Shown: positions 38,101 to 50,081, counted from the stretch's first letter. The stretch: DNA of 64,000 bases from Pristionchus mayeri (GCA_036245805.1 BTRK01000001.1:32312758-32376757); one strand, 5' to 3'. Numbers and translations are program-made. The notes: generated by a model from the sequence alone, not told the origin.

Positions 38101-38502
38101 CATTGTGACATATCTCCCTAAATTATGTAATTATCGGAATTATTTTAGGTGCCCCAATGTCAGTGCAGAGACGGCCTGCTGCTGCACGGGCGATGCTGTA
38201 AGCAGTTTATTCCTAATTTCAATTTTTTTAAATTATTATTTTGTAGCTTCTCAAATTTCATATGTCAACTCTTATTGATCTCAGCATTTATTTATTCGTA
38301 TTCATTTGTGTAGGGATATTTTGAATTTTTGTGAACTATGGTATGGAATACAATCTCAAATCTCCCATTTCCAGTCTCCAAGTGCCCTTCCGGATTCCAC
38401 GAGAGCGGCGCTCAATGCGTGCACGATAACGAGGATGGCTTCTGGAAGTCAGCTGAGGCCCAGGACAAGCTAAAGGATCTCCTCAACAATGGACAGTGCT
38501 GA
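29157..38502 (+). CDS. Secreted lustrin-type cysteine-rich repeat protein, 992 aa
   Basis: Thirty-two exons join without a phase conflict (2979 nt). Starts/ends: 29157-29238, 30072-30136, 31206-31304, 31479-31582, 31811-31890, 32086-32194, 32403-32496, 32663-32755, 32938-33094, 33140-33196, 33275-33349, 33508-33572, 33651-33735, 33866-33963, 34137-34217, 34362-34433, 34616-34687, 34885-34975, 35186-35322, 35438-35504, 35567-35674, 35835-36020, 36168-36228, 36291-36369, 36461-36557, 36812-36903, 37073-37175, 37315-37395, 37592-37706, 37977-38073, 38149-38197, 38375-38502. The protein has a signal peptide (VVVVLAALAAAAAHA), an N-terminal region with a PGTVFDATTLIC element like chitin-binding modules, a Pro-rich linker, then about a dozen modules of the type CGxGxxCxNGxCCPLPxCP, matching the lustrin cysteine-rich repeat, and an EB-like C-terminus. 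It is probably an extracellular matrix or cuticle/pharynx-associated protein. Intron 2 carries a mariner-like element. A microexon at about 37019 is possible. Confidence 0.9.
29536..29578. repeat. Short hairpin, CTCTCTCG family
   Basis: Arms TTGCACACTCTCTCGC and GCGAGAGAACACGCAA around a short loop, in intron 1 of the lustrin-type gene. Confidence 0.7.
29651..29667. repeat. Poly-C run
   Basis: About 15 C in intron 1 of the lustrin-type gene. A length-unstable site and a possible assembly weak point. Confidence 0.85.
30160..31056. mobile_element. Mariner-like non-autonomous element, copy 2 (897 bp)
   Basis: The same ends as copy 1 (TTAGGTTGTCTCAAAAGTTT and complement) and TA on both sides. 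Most of the interior is identical to 19208-20103 with scattered substitutions. Inserted in intron 2 of the lustrin-type gene, between the exons ending at 30136 and starting at 31206. Confidence 0.9.
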
Positions 38503-39398
38503 GCCTGAAGGATCAAAGATCAAAATCGTTCTGATCGTTTTTTCTTTCTCTAGCACAATTTAATATCTTCATTTTTACCTATTCCCCCACTAAGTCGCAT
38601 GTGATCCCCTCGACTGCAATCATTCTTCTTTCGAAAAAATCCAAACTCGGGTTGCCATTTGTTTCTACTTAGACCCGATGCTCTAAAATCAGAAAGATCC
38701 TGGCTCGTCTCCTTCCCAGTGAAGAGATTTCCTGTTCTCTGTCTGTACATTTCCGCGTTTGTGAGTAGCAATTTAGAGTTGCTAATTATTGATTGCTCGT
38801 GCCGGTGAGATTGTAATAATTATCGTAAATGATTAAAATATATCATGTAATGATGTTTGAATTAACAGGGTTCAACGAGAAATTATTTTTTTCGAATGGA
38901 ATAGAAAAGTATTTGTGTTATTGTATAACTTCACTGTAATAATTCTCGGAAAGTGCATAACAACTTGGAGGGGGAGCGCTGAATGGGGAGAAAACGGCTG
39001 CCGACGAGATCTATTATAGATCAGGTAACTGGCCTCATCTACTGTACTTTAGGGAATGTGGTAGTATGGAACATCGATTGATTGATTGAGTACTCTGCAA
39101 GTGCATGATAACACGAAAGGGGCGCGCTGAATGGAGAACGGTCCAAGGAACAAACATTTCCATGCTTAGTCAGCCCTATTCAAATATCAAGGAGGGGAGA
39201 ATGTCGTCTTTCCTTCCTCTCCTTCTCTTCCTCTCTCCACCCTCTCCATCTCCTCCTTCTCTCTTCCTCTCCTATCAGTACCCTCTCTCTTCCTTTTCCT
39301 CTCTCCCTCCCTCTCCTTTCCTTCGCCAATAGCACTGATAGCCGGTCACACCATCCTCTGACGACACCCCCGGAAAAGAAAAAGGACCAGCGCAATCG
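38503..39398. other. Intergenic region with strong pyrimidine tract
   Basis: About 900 bp between two plus-strand genes. At 39206-39331 a long C/T tract ends in CGCCAATAG, a good acceptor ~65 bp before the next ATG. No gene seen. Confidence 0.6.
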
Positions 39399-42300
39399 AT
39401 GGCCGAAGTCTACTATCTCCGGTGAGGATCGACCATTTGATTTCATCATAAAGCCAGCTCTTGATCTTCTAGTTTTTCGAAACTCGTTCAGCTTCATGTT
39501 TTTGAATCAGTCAGATAAAGTAAATAGTCCTGAAATTTCGAAATTTTAATCGATTTCAGTGCCCAATTCACTCTGGTCGACTCCACTTTCCTTCCGGTGA
39601 CTCATGGCGACATTTTCCAGATCTGCGGCAAGAATAGCATGTAAGACACTCGTTTTCCGTCTGATTCTCTCAATCTCGCGTACTCTCTCGCACCGTCTAA
39701 CCAGTGATAGAGACTGGGGAATGAAGATGCTGATCTGAAATAGAAAGAAAAGCGTATTTCAGATAACAATGAGCGTATTTTGGTTAGGATTATCATGGAA
39801 TGAAAGCGCTAAAGCAGCTATTTTGATTACTCATTCGGTGTTCTGGTACAGGTTGGATGGAAGCTGTCAATAAACACATGCGCTAGACTACAGTTTCCGT
39901 ACTGGTAAAAGGTAAAGTCGCACCGTATATCTAGGAATTTTCATCCTGCGGTGAGCCGCTGCTAGGCCAGCAACTATGTTCTAGGCGATTCAGTCCGTAG
40001 CGCCACCTATTCTTCGGACCTATTTACCGCCGTGATCTTGTCACGACTTCCAATTCCCCGTCCCCAATGGGTAGGCGCCTTCGTTGGGCGGAAACTGTTA
40101 AATAACTGTTAAAACTTGCGAAGAATTAGCGTTTTTGCTAGTATGTTGTCGAGTATAAATGGATGCATCTCAGTAATAATTTATATGTTTAAAGAACGGG
40201 ATCACTCGAGGCGGTGAACTTATTTACGCGTGAGTCAGGCTGGCTGCCGCGACCCTCGGAGAAGGAGTACGTCGAAGTGAAGCGGAGCATGGGTGAGACG
40301 AATTGATCTTTGATCTCTTTGATCTTCCGAATGATGGAACATATACGGGATTTGTGAATTGAAGTCGATTTCATATTAAACAACTAAATAAAAAAACTCC
40401 CAATTAGAAGCAATAGTCACATTGTAGAAAAAACACAGAATTTCAGTTGGATACACTCAGCCAATCCTGTTGCTTGGTTCACTGTCATCTCACATCCACG
40501 ATTTGCTCGTTTCGAGGAGACCCGAGGCGTTTTCAACCGCAGTTCCTCGTGTGTATATTTCATTATTTTCAGAATCATTTTCGAGACCTATTTTAACTGT
40601 TTTCGTTAGATTCACTCATATGCATGTTGACGATAACAACATGAAATTAATATCCCGTCAACTCACTCTCTTCTGAAATGATCGTTAATCTTTCCCAGAC
40701 ACCACTCGGCCTCGTCGACTGCAGGAGAAGAACGGCGTCGACTACTGGTTCGTCAAGCATAATACGATGGAGAGTATGATAAAGAGTGGGTTGTTTTCAT
40801 TAAATGTTGGCATAACATTGTCGAAAATCTCCACATAATTGGCATGATCAAGGGTAAGTAAATATCGCAACGTTGATAAATAGAGAAAGGGGAATATCCG
40901 CCATAACTCTCATTCAATGGTCTCCATGTAATACGACTAGAAACCAGGCAATTTATTAACAAGAAATATATTAATCGTAAAAAAATATGCGCGCTTTCTG
41001 ATGCAATGTTTAGAAAGTGCATTTTACTCGTTCAGGTAATCTTTTCGTCGAGTGCGGGCGATTGGGCGAGTTTCTGTACGGCACGACGGAAGCATCTATT
41101 CGATGCGTTGCACAGAGAGAGGTTTTACTTTTTTTCAAAATTTGTTTAATATCAGGTTGTGAAAAAAGTAATTGTCGATTTTTAAATTTTCGATTCTGTA
41201 AGACCCCGTCTTTGGTTACCGCCTGAATATCATATTGTTACTTGTGCTCGTTGATTGCTTGGATACCCTTTCTATCGCGCTTAGGTTCGAGCCTATCCAA
41301 TTGGTATTGAGGCCACAGTATGAAGACAAAGCTACATCGACAAAATGTTTTACTGAGTACGTTTCGGTCCAGCAATCCATGGAAAGCAAGGATAGGGCAA
41401 ATATTATGTCATACGGATATCACAATACAACATGTGAACCTGGTCCGCTCCGAATGGCCTGTCAGAAAATACACTCATTTTTACCTTGACCCTAACTGCA
41501 CATCAACAGAAATAATTATTTTTACCGTGCATCCGTAACTATTGATGTATCCATCTCAAATGTAGTGAAGCGAAAAGCACTTTCCACGGTTAACTTAAAA
41601 TTGTATTTAGGTGGGCATACAATACTTCTAGCAAAACATGTAACATTCATCATCCCGACTATTAAATTTGAACATCGAAATTCGTATATTACAAGTCTTC
41701 CTTTTTCCAGGGTAGGTGAAAGGCCCTAAATTTTGTGGTTAACTGTTAAAGCTGCTCTTTATGTATCAGTATACGACTGGGCAAAGTCAGGGGATAGCTC
41801 CCTTTTGAGGAAATTTATTCATTCACCGTATACCGAAAGTAGAAAATTTGACAATATTGGCCTGTATTCATCAATACTGAAAATCTATGTTTTCTACAAG
41901 TAGAGAAGGGATGAGTTCAAATGTTTCTCTGTGGTATGTAGCACCATAGTGTATCATGGAAGCGCACTTATTTAGAAACCAGTCTGATTGAACCTCGAAG
42001 CAGGAAACGTTATCGCTTGATAAGTGTTTATTAGCTGAGGTATTAATTCAGTGATGTGTAAATCGTGCTATGTTGAGGCAGGAGAGGCATTAGACCTATT
42101 TTTCGAAAGAACTGCACATGTGCTTCTCACTAAACTATATGAAAATGTACAGCCCTTTTCTCCCACAAAATACGAGAGACGGGAAATATTTTTAGAAAAG
42201 ATTAAAAATATCACATTTGTCAAAACTTGGATTTGCCGGATATCCTAAAAGCATGAAGCGATTGGAATACATAAATATATTGACCAAGTATACCCCTACT

Positions 42301-43338
42301 ATATGCTATTGAGCCAGCTTGAGATCATAAATGAAAAGAATTTTAGGCGTGCTCAAACATCATGGTCCAAATCTACAATTAATTTTTTCACAACCTAATA
42401 GCTAAGAAAATTTACATCCAATTGCCTTGGATTTGTTGCTGAATAAAATTTATTCGCAAAGATCGTTGAAGAAAGAAGCATTTCGTGAAAAGCTGCACAA
42501 TGGCCCGAGCAATATATGTTTGATTGCCTTAGCCGTTCTATTTCAGAGGAAGCACTGTTTACTCGACTCGTCCACCTCCGTGCAGCACCTGCTCACCCGC
42601 TCGCTCTTCCCCGTCGTCGTCTTCGTGAGAGCTCAAAACTGGAGACAACTACAGTAAGATTATCGATTTTCTAAGATAGAATTCTGAAAGTTCTAACTCT
42701 ATCGGCATTGTTTGCACTAGCTTCGTAATAATTTCTCCGCCCATATTCAAGGAAAGAAAAAATCCAGGAAAGCTTCGTATTTTGACTGGAATCTTGAAGT
42801 GTGTAGTCTTCAGAACAAGAATCGAGACAAAACAGAAAATAAAAGAAATTTTGAGATTTATATTCCATACATTGAATTGTAGTGGAGAAACGCGCAAAAT
42901 GCTCGACATGCCATAATGGCCGAATATATTATCGATTGATTGATTGATTTCAGGGACGTCATCGCCTTCGACGGCGGTTCTGAATACCAGGCGAAGGAGC
43001 TCATCGCCAAGGACGAGGACACCGTCAAGCAGATGAGGATGTATCTGAGCGGTTAGTTATTTAAAAAATAGTTCTCGAATGTATCAATAAAAACACTACA
43101 AAAGGAGCCGAAAAATTAACATCCTCTTTCTTCCCTCTGCTCTTCTTTCTTTAGTTTTTCCGGCTGCTCTCGTTGCGAGCTGTTGCTCCCCTGTAGTCAA
43201 TGAATATCTGATATTCCAGGCGTTGTCCGTGAGCGATCTCTAGAGGAATCCTACAACGCGGTCGCCAAAGTGATCGCCAATCATACGAGAGACACGTGGA
43301 TTCCGGAGACGGGCGACCCAAATGCGCGATTGATCTGA
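39399..43338 (+). CDS. MAGUK-like protein with SH3-like and guanylate-kinase-like regions, 232 aa
   Basis: Eight phase-consistent exons: 39399-39421, 39560-39640, 40195-40292, 40699-40785, 41036-41121, 42547-42653, 42954-43051 and 43220-43338 (699 nt). The N-terminal ~35 residues resemble the first strands of a MAGUK SH3 (VYYLRAQF ... THGDIFQI). The rest is a guanylate-kinase-like domain: TTRPRR, GVDYWFV, LFVECGRL, LYGTTEASIR, KHCLLDSS, and a C-terminus TRDTWIPETG. The ATP-binding P-loop seen in active guanylate kinases is absent, as in MAGUK scaffolds, so it probably binds proteins rather than GMP. No PDZ or L27 domain was found upstream, but earlier exons cannot be ruled out because the ATG is weakly defined. 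Intron 5 holds a mariner-like element. AATAAA is at 43429. Confidence 0.85.
39890..40100. repeat. Dispersed repeat, copy in opposite orientation at 51724-51935
   Basis: The segment around TCACGACTTCCAATTCCCCG and CCCAATGGGTAGGCGCC matches the reverse complement of 51724-51935. The AAAGGTAAAG end suggests a LINE/SINE tail. It lies in intron 2 of the MAGUK-like gene. Confidence 0.65.
41152..42398. mobile_element. Mariner-like element, 1247 bp, degenerate
   Basis: Ends TCAGGTTGTGAAAAAAGTAA and the complement TTAATTTTTTCACAACCTAA, each flanked by TA. Length fits a complete mariner, but no intact transposase ORF (~345 codons) exists and I could not read its catalytic motifs. It is in intron 5 of the MAGUK-like gene. 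Confidence 0.8.
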
Positions 43339-43428
43339 ATTTGTGAATCTCAAAATTTTTTTAGTGTATTGAAAACTGCCAGTATTCTTACCATTCCTCC
43401 TGATGATTTGAATGTAATTGTTGGTCAT

Positions 43429-43434
43429 AATAAA
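43429..43434 (+). promoter_or_regulatory. AATAAA polyadenylation signal
   Basis: AATAAA 91 bp behind the MAGUK-like stop codon. Confidence 0.55.
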
Positions 43435-43832
43435 TCATTTTGTATGCAAGACTAACAGGTTACTGGGCACAATTCGCTCTGAAAATGCTCAGAAAATTTG
43501 ACAGGTTTTAAGGTCGGCAAAAAATTACCAAAAATTGAGATTAAAATGAGTTGGAATGCAATTTTCCTTCGTTTTCATACGATTTATCTTTCCCGTGTGT
43601 ATTTCTCTCACAGTGAGTGCGAACATTCATAATGCCTTATCAGTTTGTGGCTGCTTATCAACTCACAGTCGCCTCGACTCCCACTCTGTTGAACTGAATG
43701 TTTACTTTCCCACAGTTCAATAGTCATTGCAATATTCATTTTCATTCAAAACGTTATGTTTCTTGACCTCGACCTCGCCGTCTGCGATATTAACCCGATT
43801 TGAGCTATAAAACCAAAAATGTAAGCTAACAG

Positions 43833-43840
43833 TTGCACAG
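43833..43840 (+). promoter_or_regulatory. Probable trans-splice acceptor of the transporter gene
   Basis: TTGCACAG is immediately followed by the ATG at 43841. This is the usual geometry of nematode spliced-leader addition. It cannot be told from sequence whether SL1 or SL2 is used. Confidence 0.5.
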
Positions 43841-46800
43841 ATGGCGGACAGCTTGAAATCGTCCGAGGACTCGGAGGCCAAGTGGTATAAGAGCTGGAAG
43901 CCAGAGCTGGTGCAGTGCATTTTTTATTAACACCACTATTTTGTTCGTATTCTTTACTCATCGACAATTGTATGTGGTATTATAAACAAGAAGAAGAGAT
44001 CAGTTGGTACTTCTGACTCCCATGCGCGTCTAATTAGAGGCGGTTGTGTTTTATACCCTGTTAGTTCTCAGTCCATTCGAACGGATGTGACTTTTATTTG
44101 AAGTCCCGCAATTTCGTATCTCCGTTCTCCGTGGAGCTAGAGACTTGAAAATTGGAATATCAGGTTGTTTGACCCGCAGAACCTTATAGTCCAATTTTCA
44201 AGTCTGCACCACGGAGAACGTAGTTACCCAATTTCGGGAATTCAAATAAAAGTCACTTCCGTACAAATGGACTGAGAACTAACGCCACATTAATCACAAA
44301 TCTAAATGAGTTGATGGCTTTAGGTGACATCCAATGACATCCTCACCGTTGATCCGGACCTCGTCTGGCAGAAGTTAGGCACCTTCGGCAGATATCAGGT
44401 AAAATTTCTCCTTCACTCTATCTAATTTTCGTTCCATGTCCAAATCTCATAAGAACAAGACACGGAAGCGGATTTTTCAATTGCGAAACAATTATGTGAA
44501 ACAAAGGATGGTTCAAAACCTTATGAATCGATAATTAACTGTATTTCGCAGTTCCTCAATCTGTGCATGGTCTCTGCTCCTTCTCTGATCTACGCCGCTC
44601 TCATGATGGTCATGCCCTTCCTGTCGGAGGAGAACCACGAGTTCAGCTGTGTGGTCGGAAAGGAATATCAGGATGTAAGTTAAGGTTGCCTTATACTTAG
44701 TGCCTTAGGACCAGTCAAGGTTTAATTTCCTTTGGACAGTAGTCGATTATCTGCTTAATGGTCTAGGAATTGTAAAACAAGACAGATCAATCATTTCGAT
44801 ACTGAAAATTTTTTGGAAAAGATGAAAACCTTCTGTTTCAGCAATACCAAGTACTCGACAAGTGCACAGTTTCTGAGCTCTCAACGGGATTGAATCGAAC
44901 TTGCAACGAGTTGCTCGGAACTGCAACCAACTTCGATTATGCCAACCACAACAAGGATTATACGCTAACGACGAATGTGAGTGGAATTTGTGTTAGAATT
45001 CGTCAACATCTATTACATCGATCCGAATTAAGCATAACGTTGAGCCATTTGCTCTTTTAGCCATGGAAAATATCAAGAAGCTCTTCAAAAAGTAAAATTG
45101 CAAAATATTATTTTAGTTCGACCTCGTCTGCGAGCACTCTGACTGGCGTGAGCACGGGTCCTCCTCTTTCCTATTTGGTATTGGTTCTCTTGGAACTCTT
45201 GGTACTCTTGGTACTTGGTAGTCTTTGGTACTCTTTGGTATTGGTAAATGTACTGGTTACTAAAGAGAAATTGAATACTTTCGTCTTCTTTCTCTTTCAA
45301 GAAATTGTAGATTTCCAACAAATAAAAACTTGAAAATGACCTGGAATCGACCATATGTGCTTCATTTTCTGTCGATTCAATAGCACTGCTACCATTCACC
45401 TCGGTATCTACTGATAAGAACCGTCAGGCGATCATATTTTCCGTGAGATAACAAACTATATGCATGACCTAAGGAGACTACAGCGAAGCTCAAAGGCGAT
45501 TCAGATCAAAAGATGGTATGATGGTCTGTAAAAAGAGTGAATGTGCTTGGCGAATGTCTGTGAGAATCAAAACAAACATGTCAATATACAAAATATAATT
45601 TTAAGGATCCATGTTCGGTGGTACCATCATGTCCTACCTATCGGACAGACTGGGTGAGAAATCATAAATTTGGAAATATAAAAAAATATTTTCGAAAGTC
45701 GTGAATTTAAATTCAGGTCGTCGCCGGTCCTTCCTGATCTCGATGGGCATGTCGGTGGCTGTGAATATTGCAACCGCCATCTCTCCGAACTACTTCGTCT
45801 TTCTCGTGCTGAGATTCGTTGCTGGATTTGGACTAGGAGTGAGAGATCTATATTCTCCCAAAGAACTATCCTGAACACTAAGGAATCTTGAATATCGATG
45901 CACTCAGTACTTGAAGCAAAATAGAGATGCCAATCGTGTGTACTTGTAGTCATCATAATGGAGGACAGTTAATTATTCAGGGCAATCTCAACATTGGATA
46001 CGTGATGATGTCGGAGGTGGTGGCGCCCAAGATGAGGGAGTACACTCCCTTCGTGAGAACATTTTGAACATTTTCTAATCTAGCATACCTCTCACGATGG
46101 AAAACCAGTTAGTCCATGCTATATTTTTACACTCTTCATCATGTTCAATATTGAAATAATCATTTCGTGACCATTTGCACTCGAGCTAACGACATGCTCA
46201 CAAGATTTCAGTTCGAATTAAATGTCTCCATAATATATCGGTGATATGTATTAGGTTGTTCGGAAAGTTTCTTTCTTTTATCTTTCTCATGACAATTCTT
46301 GTGACATTCGACCTCAATAATTTTATCTATGGTATATGTTAGGGCCTTAGTGGTGGGATACTGCAGTATGTTCAAATCGCATCTCGGTCGCATAGCAGGT
46401 TAGAAAAAATATAAAAAGTTGTATAATGTCAAAAACACCTTAAAATCATAATTTGACTGTTTTTTGTTGGGTCATTTTCCCCGAGAACTAGATGTCTTCC
46501 AATACTAGCTGGATAATATGTGATAGGCCAAGAGTTGATAATAATTATAACACAGAAACACCAGACTTGCAACCTTTAAGAGAGACGAGAGGTATCAATA
46601 TGCCACGATTTCGAGGTTCAAATTTCGCCATAAATATTCTAAAAAAGCCTGCTCATGAATTCGTAATTGAATTCCCACCGTAATTGAATTCCCCAGTTAG
46701 GGATTACAAGTTGCCATGTAAAGTAGTTCACAAATAACTAAGGCTTTGTTCTCTAGGTGGACCGGGCGAAGCACAAAACGCTCAAAAATATGCTCGAAAA

Positions 46801-49800
46801 AACTAAGGTAGTGCGGATTTCACAATCGACGCTTCGTTAGATTAGGGAATACGTTCTAGATTTGAAGCTTTAAATTTACTAAAAACCCAATTTGATGTAC
46901 TTCACAATGGAGGGTCGTTTGTATGCCTATATAAGTTCTGCAAAGAAATGTGTGCCTTTACAAATCTCGGCGAAAAGTCGACTGGGCTAACTTCGGACCT
47001 CCTTTGCTCGAGATAAAATGATCTAAACGGCATGCACTACTGGTTGTTATAGAGAGTATCCAAGCCCACAACAACTACAAAAAACCATAAGATGATTAGT
47101 CAAGGTTAAATAAAGGAGAAGTGAAAAACGTCCATACATGAAAAAAGAAAGAAACTTTCCGAACAACCTAATAAATGCTTTTTACCGGGGAACAGTTCTT
47201 TCAGGTCAGCACCTTTTTCTGGGTGTTCGGTTACATGTTCGCGGGAGTGGCGAGAATGTATCTCAAAAGCTGGCGATGGATCTACTTCACATGCACTGCG
47301 CCAGGCTTGCTTGCGGGGATGGTGTATGTGAAGTGAGTTGTTGGCATATTTAGGGGAGGTAGGCAGAAGACATGGATAAAAAAGGTGACAAAATTGTTCA
47401 TTACACCAGGACTGCTTGCAGGGATGGTGTACGTGAAGTGAGTTCTTTGAACATGTCTAGCTTTTTTGAAGCTTTCATAGCCAATAATAGTTGAAAAAGA
47501 GTTTTCGATAAAATAATTACAAATGCTTCAGAAATTTCCCCGAATCACTGCACTGGCAGGTCAGCAACCGACAGAAGGAGGAGGTCACGCTGTGAGAGAT
47601 CAAATGTATTTTAAAATATTTATAGTTTATTTTTAGAAGAAATAACTTCACTAAATTTTTAGAGTTTGTCATAAAGGAACTAAGTGTAATGGAATGGTCA
47701 CGTTAATCAATTTTGTAAACGTCGTTAAGTGTTATCGACATTTACTACGATATTGATTTTTCAGTCACATCCAGCGAGCGACTCGTATGAATAAAATCCA
47801 GATTAACATCCAGGATTGCCTTACTGAGGTCAGTTAAGTTGATTAAATTATTTCAGTGTAGATAATTTCCACGAAATATCTCTCTAATAAAGCGATTGTG
47901 ATTAGTTTTTGAGACGCTGTGAGAGTAAAATGATGCAAAATAACTTGTTCAGCCTAGCAGTGAGTTCGCAAGCCACATCAGTGAGCAGGCAGAAACCAGC
48001 AAGAACACCTACTTTTTGATTCTTAAGTTTGCTTTTTTTTGAAATCCACTTCATGGATTGTATTTCATCTAAATGATTCTTCTTATTTTTTTGCGAATGA
48101 TGGCGGAAAGAAAAGTTAAATTTCAGGACTCCTAAGCTCCTCTACCACTTTCTCCTCTCCGCTTTCTTGATGTATGTACACATGTATATTCTTGAAGATA
48201 TGAATTGACCAAAAGAAATTCTCACGCTTAGAGTTTGCCTATTTCGGTGCTCATTTCGTCGAAATTCCATCATATTTCAAAAACATTCTTTATGTCAGGG
48301 GTGGTCATGCATCACCCTCATTGCGAAACATCTCCATAATATTTCAGAAATTACGTAATTTCCCTTCCAGGGTGGTTATGAATCTGACCTATTGGGCGCT
48401 CTCGCTCTTCTCGACTGAGCTCTCGGATCACAAGATGACCGGCTTCTTCCTATCGGGAATCATCGAGTTTCCCTCTGCGATCATGGCTGTTGTACTGCTT
48501 GTGAGTAAAGTATTCATATGCTTATAAATTATGAATTCAGCAAATTCTAATCACGTTAATTAAATATATCATAAATTGTGTGCCCTACTTGAACGGGAAA
48601 ATGTCAAAAATTAAGCATCCTTTTCAGAAACTGATGAAGCGCCGGCCCATCTCCTGTCTGATGTTCATACTGACAGCGCTGAGTCTGTTCATCGCCGTAT
48701 ATTTGCCAGGTATGTCATAGGCCTGCGCTCCCTGTACATCTCATTTCTCCTTCACTCATTCAACGTTTCATTCCTTTAGTAATAAGATGGATGGGCTCCA
48801 TATCTTTCTTTCCGAGTTGACTTTTTTCCCAGAGTATCTCGACGAGGAAGGAAAGAGAACCGTGACTATCCTCTGTCCACTCCTGGCCAAGATGTTCAAT
48901 TCGATCGTCTGGAGTGTGCTGCCACTGGCGATGACCGAGATGATACCCACTATAATCAGGTATGATTTATGAAAATAATATCTATGTTTTTCATCAGATC
49001 AGGAGATGGCATATTGAAGCTTAGTAGCAGGATCCGATTTAAGGTATCCGATTTAGAAACACCTTCTCTGGCGGTGTTTGCTTCCTAGGAGATGCTGGAT
49101 CTGTGGTCGCACCCTACTTGGAGTACCTGGTTGGTAAATATTTATTAATTTGCAATTGTAATCACCATGCATTCATCCTTTCCTGCATTAATGTTTCCGG
49201 TCTGTCATTCGCAACAGTTGCACAATTTTCGGTAAGGAATTTGACTCTTTTTGGACAACGTCTAGTGAAGAAATTTGCCCCGTTCAGAATCGATTCGGGC
49301 CGAACACCGCCTCGGTGCTGATCGGCGTGCTCACGGGCCTCTGCGCACTTGGAGTGATGACCATGCCGGAGACCAAAGTGAGTGATAGAGTTAGAAATTC
49401 GTGTAATCGCCAGTTTTTTACACAAAAATCGCAATTAGTAGTTTGCGGCACACTGCAAGAGTGTGCCTATTGAGCACTCGGAGTGATGACCATGACGGAG
49501 ACGAAGGTGGGTTGAGGTTTGCGAAGTCGAGCTCGCGAATTTCATTCCCCATATTTCCGAAGTTTATGTCGCACCTAAATGGCGACTGTCGGGCAGCTTC
49601 ATAGATGGAAACCAACGATCTGATCTCAGAACAATCATCGTGAAATCACCACATTTTATTGCAGGGTGTTCACCTCAGCAGCGGCATGGAGAATTTCGAC
49701 GAAGGACCGTTCCTTCGGACGATCAGGCGGACATTCACCAGGAAATTGGATGAGGAGGTTGGTTTTTATAATTATCCAACATTTGAAAAAAAACATTGCG

Positions 49801-50081
49801 GAATATTCGCATGGGACAAAAGTGAGAGTCTGATAATCGTTTCCCCAATGTTGGACACTATTTCGAGGATGTTTGAGAGCAACTTCGTATTCGCGATATC
49901 TTGAGTATAGACAATTTTGGGAGAATTTTTTTAAAAATGAATTTCATATTGATGATGTAAGCTGTTCCAGATATCGAATTCGAAAGTCGAGATGAAGCCG
50001 ATGGTCAACGGCAAAGATGCTACTGAATCCATGGAAGATAATAATGAAATTGCCAACCAGCGACCCACATTCTCTACGTAG
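43841..50081 (+). CDS. SLC22-type organic solute transporter (MFS), 593 aa
   Basis: Twenty phase-consistent exons (1782 nt): 43841-43909, 44324-44398, 44552-44674, 44842-44976, 45117-45177, 45606-45653, 45717-45838, 45981-46052, 47205-47332, 47532-47591, 47765-47828, 47953-48026, 48127-48171, 48371-48500, 48628-48709, 48833-48959, 49057-49129, 49288-49377, 49665-49757, 49971-50081. Family marks: LGTFGRYQ before helix 1, a Cys-containing large extracellular loop, FDLVCEHSDW, the MFS motif A (LSDRLGRRRS), LRFVAGFGLG, FPESLHW after helix 6, and PTIIR near helix 11. Twelve helices are expected in the plasma membrane. SLC22 proteins move organic cations, anions or carnitine; the substrate cannot be predicted. 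Introns carry a 222 bp MITE and a mariner-like element. Two exons are followed by partial copies of their own 3' ends. Confidence 0.94.
44061..44282. mobile_element. 222 bp foldback MITE
   Basis: Arms of about 100 bp start TTAGTTCTCAGTCCATTCG; the right end is the complement ending CTGAGAACTAA. The probable target is TA. It is in intron 1 of the transporter gene. Confidence 0.88.
46251..47171. mobile_element. Mariner-like element, 921 bp
   Basis: Ends TTAGGTTGTTCGGAAAGTTT and its complement, with TA on both sides. Related in TIR start to the copies at 19208 and 30160 but a different subfamily. A 63 codon ORF at 46492 starting MSSNTSWIICDRP is not a recognisable transposase. It is in intron 8 of the transporter gene. 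Confidence 0.87.
47403..47450 (+). repeat. Partial duplicate of the preceding exon end, with its donor
   Basis: ACACCAGGACTGCTTGCAGG plus GATGGTGTACGTGAAGTGAGTT nearly repeats the last ~40 bp of the exon ending at 47332, including the GTGAGT donor. It could act as a small alternative exon (an AG precedes GGATGG) or be a relic. Confidence 0.65.
49428..49475. repeat. Copy of the GTCGTTGCGGCG-type dispersed repeat
   Basis: TCGCAATTAGTAGTTTGCGG followed by CACACTGCAAGAGTGTG is related to 1316-1352. It directly precedes the duplicated exon end. Confidence 0.5.
49475..49508 (+). repeat. Partial duplicate of the exon ending at 49377
   Basis: GCACTCGGAGTGATGACCAT plus GACGGAGACGAAG with a GTGGGT donor nearly repeats the last 33 bp of exon 18 (ALGVMTMPETK), about 130 bp downstream. 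Confidence 0.7.

Larger units (their letters stand above)
43339..43840. other. Short intergenic gap
   Basis: About 500 bp between the MAGUK-like and transporter genes on the same strand. AT-rich; ends in TTGCACAG directly before the transporter ATG. Confidence 0.6.

Noticed and set aside
46492..46683. 63 codon ORF in the mariner-like element
   Set aside because: It is inside the element, but none of the mariner catalytic motifs could be read, so it is not reported as a transposase.
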